From Pagrus major (lineage: Eukaryota; Chordata; Actinopteri; Spariformes; Sparidae), in the NCBI RefSeq assembly GCF_040436345.1, contig NC_133216.1, positions 15,927,610 through 15,991,609 of the forward strand: 64,000 nucleotides of DNA. Direction: 5' to 3'. Below the pieces are notes generated by a model, which saw only the letters and a program-made list of their open reading frames with translations, did not search any database and was not told the DNA's origin. A program made the position numbers and the translations under genes. The number at the start of each line of letters is the position of its first letter. Position 1 is the first letter of the stretch. This document shows, in pieces, positions 49,499 to 59,472 of this stretch.

Positions 49499-52328
49499 AT
49501 GACTCTTTACCTTTGCCTCCCTCTGCTGGCTGCGCTGCTGCATCCTGCTCAGTGTCTCTACAACTGTTCCTCACTGTATGAGCGGACACCAGGTAGGTAA
49601 CATTTCTGCATTAAAATGTCTAAAAACAACTAGACCTTTAGTGTATATTTTGTTGAGTTGTGCACTTACATTATTCCAAATGTTTCCCACAATGTTCAAA
49701 CTCAGAAAAATTCATAACTTTAGTCAGCATAACGTTGCATTTTCTGGCTTCACTCAATTTTCATAGAAAACTCGGACCTGACTGTCGACTGTGGCACCAG
49801 TGTGATCACCCTGGAGATCAACCTGTGCACGGCTCAGTGGTCAGGCTTCAACACCACAGACCTGGCTCTGAACGGGAACCACAACACCACAGAGTGCCTG
49901 GGCTCTATCGACACCAGTGTGGACCCTCCGATCATCCGTTACCAGCTTCCTGTTAACCACAGTCAGGACAACCCCTGTCGTCATTCTCTGCAGGTCAGAA
50001 AGTATCTATATATTCAACGCATTTAGAGTTATGTGGTGATATAGAGGAAGACATTGCAATGACTGTGTTTTTGTTGCCTTGTGTAGATTGTGGATGAGGC
50101 CCCAGATCCAGCGGGTCCCTTCAATGGCTTCTCAAGTATCCAGTCAGTTATCATCACTGGGTACATAGACACACCCAGATCTGACCAGGGGCTGATCAGC
50201 TACTCCACAGATCTCTACTATCACTTCTCCTGCCGCTACCCGCTGGAGTACCTGATCAACAACACACAGATTGTGGCGTGAGTACCTCTCCATCTTTAAA
50301 AAAAGCACGCATTGCGCAAAAGGATATTTGGATGATAATTATTATAGTAAATATCTGAACACATGTAAAAAGTGATTGTCTTTCCATGATTTTTTAGCTC
50401 CTCAGTTTCTGTGGCGACCAAAGACAATAACGGAACCTTTATCGATACACTGAAAATAGGTGTTTATAATGTAAGTACAAGTTTGGATTGAGTTGCCTTG
50501 GACACACTACTGAGCTTTCTCTCTTGATTTATTCTACTACCTCTTATTTCTCCAGGACAGCAGCTATGGCCACCCCTTAGTGGTCCCTACAACAGGACTT
50601 GACCTACGAGTCAGGATCTATGTGGAGGTCAAGGCTGAAAACCTCACAGGAAAGTAAGTAGAGCATGGCCCACTTGGAACGAGTGCATGCTCATAGTGAA
50701 TTGGTTTATCTGAAAACAAATATTGATATAAAAATCAGCACTGTGTATTCTTGGCAAACTCATTGGCCCGCTGTCCTGTTTTCAGTTTCAATGTACTGCT
50801 GGATCACTGCTTTGGTACTTCCTCTGCTTACAACCTGTCGAACAGTGAGCAGCACAACTTCTTCATTGGGTATGGAAGCACACATACATGTGAGACTGAA
50901 GTAATCACCATATCAGTTAAAAAAAAATGTAATCTATATCTAATAATTCTCCACTATAGCTGTGTAGTGGACCAAAGGACATCAATGACGAGCAACGGCC
51001 TTTCCAAAGTCGCTCGATTTAACTTCGAGACCTTCCGCTTTGTCAAGCACCGTGACCAAACAAAGTCCAGCATCTATCTGCACTGCATACTGAGACTGTG
51101 TGAGCCCACCAAATGTCAAGAGCTGCTGTCTGTAAGTTGTAGAAGTCAAGTACACATGACACCAGGGAAAGTAAAGTAACCTTTAAAGGCAAAGATTTGA
51201 ATATATGTACAGAACTTACTTTTCTTTTGCATCTTAGGAGCCACATCAAAAACTCAATGAACCCAAAACACATAACAGTTGCTACTGATAACACTGTTTA
51301 AATGTGTGGGGAAACATTTTATGGCCTTATTAGAGAGTGGGGAGGTGACAGGAAATGTAGGTAAAGAGATGGGAAACGACTGCCACAAACCTCGGATGGA
51401 TTTGAATTAGGGATGCTGTGGTTTGTGCTCGGCACCCTGAACCCCCGAAATCTGTCTTCGTTGCGATTCATTTGTCAGTTTAAACCAAAAATCACGGAAG
51501 CCCTGAGAGGCAACAGAGAAAAGTCTGATCTAACTTTTTTTGTCTTATTACTCAAGAACATGTACCAAAAAAAAGAGAAAGGTTTTGCTAGAATAATCTT
51601 TTTGAGTTCCTGAAATATAATTTTCACCTCTTCTTGAGTCATAAGCACAGGAGAGGAAACCATTTAGATCAGACTTTTTTCAGAATGTGTTTTTCTTACT
51701 TCCCTCACTAACTAACCCAAACCCTAACAAATAAATAGCACATTATTTCTTCCCCTCAAGATGTATATCATATAGGCACTAGTTTTACATCATATGACAT
51801 ATCAAACTAATCCCAACTGGATTGTTTTTCAGGCTTGTAATAATAACAACAGAAGAAGAAGATCTCTGACTCCTTTTGGAAAGGAAACCACCGATTCTGC
51901 CACTGTATCTGTTGGACCTCTTTATGTGGCCGATGAAGGTAAGTCTCAGCATAAAGCACAACACCACTGTAGTGAACCATGATAAAGAAGCTGACTTTTT
52001 CACTTACTCACTCCCTTTCTTTCCTCCTTCTAATAAAGACAGGCCATATTCTGCTGCCTTCAGTGAGTATGTTTATGAGTATGTTATTCATGAAATACAT
52101 CTTAACGTTTTTGAAGATTTCACAACAACCTAAAACGTGATCTCCATTAATCTCCCCCTGCCTGCTTCAGGTAACGACGCGGCATCAGAGGGAGGTGACG
52201 TGGACTTGACGGGCCTGGCGGTGGGCGTGGTGTTCGGCTCGGCTGCTGCTGTCCTGCTTGTTCTGGGTGGCTGGTTCATCCTGAAGAAGTTTTACTGGGT
52301 GGGAGGATTACCTCATGCCTTTAACTGA
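49499..52328 (+). CDS. zpld1: Zona pellucida-like domain protein of ZPLD1 type (complete, nine exons, 400 aa)
   Basis: This is a secreted or membrane-anchored ZP-domain protein. ZPLD1 in vertebrates is an apical matrix component, notably of inner-ear cupulae (family knowledge). Coding exons are 49499-49592, 49767-49993, 50087-50277, 50398-50470, 50556-50653, 50786-50869, 50960-51131, 51833-51938 and 52171-52328. The total is 1203 nt with all phases consistent. It has a signal peptide (MTLYLCLPLLAALLHPAQC) and a ZP-N half (NSDLTVDCGTSVITLEINLC ... YYHFSCRYPLEY). The ZP-C half follows (LRVRIYVEVKAEN, VLLDHCFGTSSA, FFIGCVVDQRT, RFNFETFRFV, SIYLHCILRLCEPTKCQELL). A furin-type RRRRS cleavage site comes next, then a membrane helix (LAVGVVFGSAAAVLLVLGGW) and a tail of about 16 residues ending GGLPHAFN. 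Several N-glycosylation sequons are present. Human ZPLD1 is 415 aa. Another teleost ZPLD1-like paralogue is possible, so the symbol is tentative. Confidence 0.86.
51318..51437 (-). mobile_element. Diverged SINE fragment in zpld1 intron
   Basis: The minus strand shows a degraded box-B-like core (CTAATTCAAATCCATCCGAG) and the SINE body features TTTCCTGTCACCTCCCCACT and TCTAATAAGGCC. It is the same class as 38839-39037, but older. Confidence 0.45.
52039..52062 (+). other. Candidate 24-nt cassette microexon of zpld1
   Basis: A pyrimidine-rich tract and AAAG| acceptor precede 24 nt, followed by a strong donor TTCA|GTGAGT. The length is a multiple of three and the phase (1) fits both neighbouring exons. 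Inclusion would add eight residues between the furin site and the membrane helix. It is not counted in the 400-aa model. Confidence 0.4.
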
Positions 52329-52733
52329 CAGATGGACTAGCAAATTGACACCAAATCTGACACTGTTGTGATTTTTCAGTAATAATCAAATGCCCTTACT
52401 AGGTGAGCATAGAAACAAAGGAAATACAGTGGTGTCTTATGTAACTATTTCTGTCTACACTTCCTGCATTCAGCAGTCATTTATTGGTTGTGAGGGAACA
52501 GTTAACCCTGAATGGTCGGTAAAAAAGAAACATTAACTATAGAAGCAGTTAAAGGATAATTTCAATATTTTATATTATATATATTATATATGCATTTGCA
52601 ATGGTTGTTTTTTTTGTTATTTTCACATTTTTGATATCATGTACATAATCTCAATTCAGTTTTATATTTTTGAGCACATCACACTCTGCAGTATATAAGT
52701 CCGACCCGTTGCTATATTTTGTACAGATTTATA

Positions 52734-52739
52734 AATAAA
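52734..52739 (+). terminator. zpld1 poly(A) signal
   Basis: AATAAA lies about 405 nt after the zpld1 stop codon. Apolipoprotein transcription converges from the other side about 150 bp further on. Confidence 0.7.
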
Positions 52740-52889
52740 ATGTTTGAAATCAGGTTGGTGTTGGTGTACTCTGTGTTTATATTGCATAATTAAAGAAATG
52801 ACAAGAGGTAAAAAAAACAGGTAATTTGTTTCGACTTTACTCTCCAAAAGCAGCATCCTTTTACACGGTACAGTAAATATATATTGACA

Positions 52890-52895
52890 TTTATT
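52890..52895 (-). terminator. Apolipoprotein gene poly(A) signal
   Basis: AATAAA on the minus strand lies about 150 nt downstream of the apolipoprotein stop codon. Together with the plus-strand signal at 52734 this gives tail-to-tail genes with very little spacer. Confidence 0.65.
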
Positions 52896-53043
52896 TATAC
52901 ATTCATTTACATACAGAATGAAACAAATACATCAATCAAAACCTTACATTCATAAATATTTACACGCTACTTACTTTGCTGGGACAATTTCAAACAACAA
53001 ACCAAATTCATGGACAAGAATCATGTTAATTTAGCTGTCGCTG

Positions 53044-54241
53044 TCACTGCACTGAGTGCAGAATGTCTTGGATCAGAGCAGAGAGTTTAATTGAGAAGTC
53101 CTCCTGCAAAGAGTCGCCTGGCTGGATAGATGAAGAGGAAGAAGGAGAAGAAGAAAGAGACAGGCTGGAGGCTCCCTTGACCTCCAGCTCCTCCTCTAGC
53201 CCCTGAAACAGCCTCTCTATCCGGGCCTCAAACACTTGGCCCTGCAGAGCTGCATTTTGGCAGAACCGCTCCATACTGGCTGTCAGTTCAGCCTGATGAG
53301 GCTGTGCAGTTTCTAGCAGAGCAGCAAGCTCTGCTTTGAGAGCCCCCACCCTGTTCTCTGCCTCCACTCTGAGAGAACTCACTTCCTGTCCCAACCTGGA
53401 GCTAATTTCCTGCCAGAGCTCATCCTCGCCAGCGCTCATCTCTTTCAGATGTTCAATCACCCCCACAGCTTTAGTATGGAAGTCGCTGACGACATCGACC
53501 ACCTTGGAGCTGCTGTGCTCCAGGGATTGGCTCATCCAGTGGAAGGCTTCCTGGTAGAGAGCCGGACCGGTCTCTGTCTGGGCCTCTGCTGTCTCAAGGC
53601 CCTGCAGATAGAGTCTCAGCTGGCCACACAGATCTTGGGTGTTGCTGCTGAGAGAGCTCTGGAGCTGCTGGGTGAGGGGAGCCAAGCGCTCTCTCATGCT
53701 GGTCAGGGTGGAGCTGAGGTGGGCTGGAGATGAGGACAGCCTCTGCTGCAGCTCGGCCAGCTCTTGGCGCAGACGAACACGCAGACGCTCTGACTCCATG
53801 TTGAGTTTGCGTTGCATCTCTTCTGCCACAGGGTTTCTGCTGTGGTCATCTTGGTTGTAAAGGTTGCTGCTGTCTATGTCGATCTTGTAGATTTTGCTGA
53901 GCAAAGACGAAAACACTCATTTAGAAAGTATTTCGCTATTCTCTTTAAATATTTCACCTTGACTTTAACCTTTGTCTTTAGCAGCACTTAGTTTAATCAA
54001 CTTACTCCACATCCTTTGTGAGGTCTGTCTTATCATGAGCCTGGTTGGCCTTCAAATCAGTCCAGTTTGCCTCCCTGCTCTCATGGTGGAGTGGGAATGC
54101 TAAACAGACACATAAAAAATACATGAAAAAGAGAAATGCACAGCAAATTAAATTGTATTAAACAGCATTTGAGGAGCAATGTATACCTGAAGTTGTCAAG
54201 AATGACAGGACGAAGATCACGACTTTTAGGTGCATGTTCAT
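53044..54241 (-). CDS. apoa5: Apolipoprotein A1/A4/E superfamily, probably ApoA-V (complete, 333 aa)
   Basis: This is a secreted lipid-binding apolipoprotein. ApoA-V promotes lipoprotein-lipase-driven triglyceride clearance (family knowledge). Coding exons are 54241-54187, 54099-54006 and 53896-53044. The total is 1002 nt with consistent phases. A non-coding first exon lies at about 54392-54420. This compact layout with a long last exon is the family pattern. It has a signal peptide MNMHLKVVIFVLSFLTTSA. The last exon is a nearly continuous amphipathic helix with repeating blocks (RVRLRQELAELQQRL, LAPLTQQLQSSL, VEAENRVGALKAELAALLET). A serine run (SSLSLSSSPSSSSS) lies near the C-terminus. ApoA-V is favoured by length, by the QEL-x-EL-x-x-RL block, by the KLSALIQDILHSVQ end resembling mammalian KLQARLDDLWEDITHSL, and by human linkage of APOA5 to 11q23. 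ApoA-IV or ApoE-like paralogues are not excluded. Confidence 0.82.
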
Positions 54242-54391
54242 CTTTCTGTAGAGGGACAGGTCAATGAAACACATAAGAAATTCTTATTAGAATGAACAAA
54301 TGACTGACTAAATACTCAACATTTCCACAAATACATTTCCTTCTCACTCTAAGACAAAAAGCTCAATATGTGAGAAGTGGCAGGTCTTTAC

Positions 54392-54450
54392 CTGAGGATC
54401 AGGGTTTCTGCAGAGTGACTTCTCCTCTCCTCTGACTTATAAAGGCCCTT
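54392..54450 (-). promoter_or_regulatory. Apolipoprotein TATA-type promoter and non-coding exon 1
   Basis: The minus strand reads GGCCTTTATAAGTCAGAGG (TATAA at about 54440), then about 45 nt of leader ending CCTCAG|GTAAAG at 54392. The leader splices to the acceptor CTACAG| just before the AAAGATG of the signal-peptide exon (54245). Confidence 0.6.
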
Positions 54451-56290
54451 GTTATCAGAGCGGCAGCCCAAACTCTGCCTGTGTCAACAGTCAACACGTG
54501 GAGGGTCACAGTGATGACAGAACACAACATGCATACACACACGGAGCTACATACACACGCACACACAAACAGAGGTGAACCTTCATAAAACTTATCAGCA
54601 TTCTTGCAGCACTGCTTTAAGGGAATTATGTCATGCAAAAGAGCACACAGCTCTATAAGAAAGAGTCTCAAAGGGAGAAAGTATTGCAAGTTTTCTGTGA
54701 GAATAAGAAAAAAGATACTGCAATAAGATACAAATGCTGTTATAATAATTATATAGAAAGATTGTGCCAAATCAGCAAAGCTTTTGGACTTTTAATCTGA
54801 ATGAAAAAAGTGAAAATGGTTAAAGTTTATCAGAGAGACCTAGAAAGTCCAGTTTTGGAGCAGATCATAGAACCTTGATTATCAGCGATTGTTTTGGATG
54901 CTTGACAATCAGTTTAAACACCAGTGTTTGTGCTTCTAGTCAGGACAAAACAGCCAGAGTAAACACTTCTGATTATGCAAAACCTTGTGTTTTTAACGTG
55001 TTCTGTCTTTTTACCGGAAAAACAAGACAGAAGTCAGTGCACGGGTCAACGTGAATTGCATTATTGAGTCTTTACGCTCATTTATAGTGTGTGATGTGTT
55101 TGTCTGCATTGTTGATTAAATGGTTCCATAATTCCCAATGATCTCATTAACCTGCAGTGTGTTTATGAATGTGATGTGGAGGGTTTTCTTCACGAGTGAC
55201 ATGTATATGTGGGTGAAAGTTTATTGCTGCTCGGTTAGATAAGTTGCAAGGCATCATTGGAGGATCATAGTCCATGGCGACCATGATGAAATATGTAGGT
55301 TATTCCAATTATCCAAAGTCCAACATTTATTTCAATACAATAACAGAGTAGAGTGAGTAAGACTTTGGCTACTGTACATAAAAACAGCACTGTTGACTGC
55401 TTTCTGTAGCCAGTTAGCAACTTTAAAGGGGCACTATGTAGTTTTGGAGAAGAAATTTTTACAATATTAATGAGGTAATAATACAAACTCAGAAGTATTT
55501 ATTTTTTCCATAACTGAATAAACAAGCTGCTCTTAGAGGAAAATCAGGTCCTCAGAACACTGTTTGAAGCTAGAAAGGTGGCAGGGTCCGCCAATATAAA
55601 CAAAGTAAAACAGTATGAAATCATATTGTCCTTTATTCATTTTTTTCAGTCATGACAACAAAGAGAGTTGATTTAGTTTGTTTAGGCATAAAGAAAATCA
55701 GTCAGTGAAGATCTTTCTCTTCTGATTAAAATGTCTTCCCCTACACTACATCATGCACCCTTAACATATGTGCTTACAGAAGACCTTGTTTTACACATAC
55801 TGTATGTAAGCATGAATGCACATGCACCCAAACATTATTTAAAGTGTGAGAATATTTACATTTTTTTAAAAACATTTTATTCATGAACATTTTTCACATA
55901 CTGAAAAAAGAACCAAAAAAAGGTAAGAAAAATGAGTTCATGGGGTGGTCAGTAAGCCAGGACAGATTTGCCTCACTGTAACTGGTATATACAATAATTA
56001 TAAGCGTTCTGCCTCATTAGCTAAGTAAATGCAGCGTTTTTACACAGTTTTTGCTCCCAATTCTTATCGAGGAGGTCATCTGTTCTAGAAGATGTGGGTG
56101 TTTTACAATAGAGGCCAGAAGTTAAACAGATTTCAGAAGCCAGTATTTTGCAATGATCCTTGAGGTGCCATCTTTACTTAGCGTGTCAAGGATATGTCCA
56201 AGATAGACAATGTGAATGTTGCAGGCTACTGACAGGGCTGCACATAAGGGTGGGGAAGGGGGCCCAGGAGAAAAAGGATGATGGTGATAC

Positions 56291-56294
<4 letters not shown>

Positions 56295-56324
<30 letters not shown>
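56295..56324. repeat. (GA)n microsatellite
   Basis: About 15 GA units in intergenic DNA. Confidence 0.95.
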
Positions 56325-56327
<3 letters not shown>

Positions 56328-56789
56328 TAAAGCAGATTAAATGTAGCCCATTCACTGATCCAAAACCCAGAGTTTTTGATTTGCCTGTTGCAGTTGCCCT
56401 CCAGAAAGTCTGAATGTCTGAAGGGACAAGACCAGAAAACATGAGCATGATCAACCATGATCTCTCCACATTCCCTCCAGCAGCATTGCTAACTGACAAT
56501 TCGTTTAGACATCTGTTTGGGAGTGGAAAAAAAACAAACTAATCAAGTAAAACACTAATCTGTGTTTCCCAGGCAGTTAGTTCACAGCTCATTGGTCCCG
56601 TTGTTGTTTCACATTGCCTGTACTGTGTATTTATTCAGTGATGTGATGCCATGGTCTAACTCCATTATAATGCCTTTATTTCTCCCTGAGATATAAGCAT
56701 CAGTAAATATGTATATGAATAACAACTGGTGGCTATCTTAGTTTAGAACATTTTGAATCTTTTGATATTCCTTAATAATTTTTCTTGTC

Positions 56790-57090
56790 TCACCTGTCCT
56801 CCTGTCCTGTGCTCTACTTGTGTTAACCTGCGTTGCTTCCCACATTCCTCGTTTCTCTCTGCTTTGTTTAGTTTTACACTAATTGATTTCTGATTTGTTG
56901 CCAGAATTTTGACTGCCTGCCTTTGCTTTTTGGACTTGTCTCTGCCTGCCTTTGTTGCTTGCCTTTTGGGTTTTATGGTTTTGGATTTCGTATTTGGACT
57001 TTCAGCTTCATTAAAGCTTGCTTTTATTTTCAGTCTGTCTGCCTCCGTGTCTGTGTTTGGGTCCTCTTTTGTGTAACTCTAACATTATGA
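56790..57090. repeat. Repeat-like block rich in TGCCTGCCTTTG
   Basis: It contains recurring TGCCTGCCTTTG/TTGCTTGCC units, then TTCATTAAAGCTTGCTTTTA and a TCTGTGTTTGGGTCCTCTTT end. This order resembles the 3' end of teleost dispersed repeats. The family is not assigned. Confidence 0.4.
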
Positions 57091-58273
57091 AGATGAGACC
57101 AACCTAGTTAAAAAAAGACTTAAAAACATTGTTAAAAATACCCATATGTCTGACATAGATTGTCAGCTTCCATTCCATGGAAGTGGTACCAGCATATACC
57201 CATTTTCTATATCTATGATCGTGTTACTGGTTTAATGTCAGGGTCATACTGTATGAAATGACGAGACAGCTAAGCTAAGAGCTGGGTCTCCTGGTTCATT
57301 CCAATATAGAGCAAAGGGCAACAATCTAACCTTGGTTATTACCTTGCAGAGATTACCTTCAGATGAACTGTATAATGGGCGAAGGTTTCCATGAAAACTT
57401 TAATCCTCTCTAATTCTCTAAAGATTTATCTATTTAGTTATTTATTTTTAACCAAATAAAGCACATGCTTGTATCAGATACAGGTTGCATACATTAATAA
57501 ATGCATAAGAGAAATCTTTTTGTGAGCTATACTGCAATCATATTCTATTAACTTGCAGAAAAAATGTTTATTGATGCAAATTACCACTTATGTCACTTAC
57601 TGCATGGGCCACACAGACCTTGACCATAGCCGTATTATGCCTTCCACAAGATTTCAAGCCAATATCAACAAGTAAACACAAATAAACAACATTAATAATA
57701 CTCACAAAGTTGCAGCTAGCTTGCATAAAGCCAGGGGCTATATTTGAGCAGAGATCTGAGTTTGAGATGGGAACTCAGCAGCTGCTGTGACAGACATGGT
57801 GCTAAGTAGACTCCTCTAAAGCAAAGCTGTGTTGATGCACATTGGGAGCCAAATCATTAATCAGTTTCATGGTTGGATTGAGAAGAACAAATGCAGTAAT
57901 GTGATCCGGCAGCACCATGCAGCTGTACTCTCTGTTTTCACTTCTGCTTACCACCCTCCACTCTTACTGTCACCTTACCTCACAGGCCTCATAAATCTTT
58001 CAGCGGGCCATTGAAAGTTATGCAGACTAACCAGCTCACTACTTGCTCGCAGCTCTGTCTACCAACAGGCAGATCAGGTCATGTGTGCAGGAGAGGTTTA
58101 TCGAAGGAGTGATGTTGTGACTGAATATCTTCACTGTGTTGGCCATGATGAAAAACAAGGCAGGAAACCAAGAGAATATTTACAGATCCTGGATGAGAGC
58201 ATTTCTTCCTGAGTCTGGATATCTGCTGGGTTACTGCAACAGGCCTCTACTTCAGCAGGTGGACATATGAACC

Positions 58274-59431
58274 ATGCTAAGGACATGCAGATGCATGAGT
58301 TTCAAGTGTGTGTGGGGTCTGAGTGCCTTGCTCCTTACCCTGGTTGATGGAAACAACTACAGCCAACAGTTCCAGGAAAGGCAGCCCTGCCAGCCAGGTA
58401 GGCTATCCTGACTGTCTAAGATTTTCCTGCATATGTGAAACTACCTCCTCTCCTGACATAATATTATTTTTCTTACAGGTTTCTACTGTCCTTTAGGGAG
58501 CTTCACTCCAGTCCCCTGTCCCAAGGGAACCTATGGGCCAACTGCTGGTGATGTGTCCATAGACAGCTGTCTGAAGTGTCCTCCTCACCACTACTGTCCC
58601 AGACCAGGTCTGCCTGCCTACCTGCCCTGCGGCCCTGGGGCTCAGCAGCCTCTGTCTGGTCAGGACTCCTGCGTCTGCCCGGGAGAGGGACAGAGCTTCC
58701 AGGTGACACTGTGTTTTCACACCATACAGTAGTAGGATCAACCCATTCATCCCTGCGGCATGTGTGTTTCCTCTGGTGTCTTTATGTGATTGTGTAGTTC
58801 TACTGTTCCTACTCACCCTTATTTCTCAAGCCTATGATTTTTTTCTGTTCTGGTCTGTTCAGTCCTGGTACAGTACACACACTAATATGAGAGTAGCTTC
58901 CTCACTGTCTCTCTGAAACTTTAGAAGGAACAATCTGTAGCTTCCAGCTGAAAGAGCTGTAGATCAAGTTCCCTCGCAGAAGGGTCTTGTTTCCTAGTCT
59001 GATGCAGCTTGCGCAGGTGTTGAGCCCTCCACTCATCAGCTCTTTATAAGGAGAATGAGATTTTTTTCTTTGACTGTTGCATCTTGTATGATTGACTTAA
59101 AGGAACGAAAAGAAGAAAGGAAGGCAAAGGGGGAAGGAAGGACAAACATGAGGGAATCAATGGAGAAAATAAATAAGAAAAACAGATGTTGGAATCAATA
59201 CAGGAATAAAAAATGGAAGGAGAGAAGGAAAATAGATGAAGGAATCCATGAGGAAAGGAAGAAAGGATTGAAAAAACAGATGAAGGAGTAGTTAAGGAAG
59301 GACGGAAGGAGGGAAGGATGGACAACCATATGAGGAAAACAGGTGAAGGAATCAAGGAAGGAAAGGAGGAAAGGAGGAAGTAGGGAAGGGGCAAAAGAAT
59401 CGATGAAGAGAGTAGGGATGGAAAAAGACAG

Positions 59432-59472
<41 letters not shown>

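Larger units (their letters stand above)
54451..58273. other. Intergenic region between the apolipoprotein and the receptor-like gene; no gene
   Basis: This 3.8-kb stretch lies between two divergent promoters. It contains a repeat-derived block near 55425-55460 (GGGGCACTATGTAGTTTTGG), a GA microsatellite (56295-56324) and a low-complexity, repeat-like stretch (56790-57090). No coding evidence was found. Confidence 0.6.

Noticed and set aside
53336-53860. Plus-strand open frames over the apolipoprotein
   Set aside because: They are antisense shadows of the long GC-richer coding exon on the minus strand.
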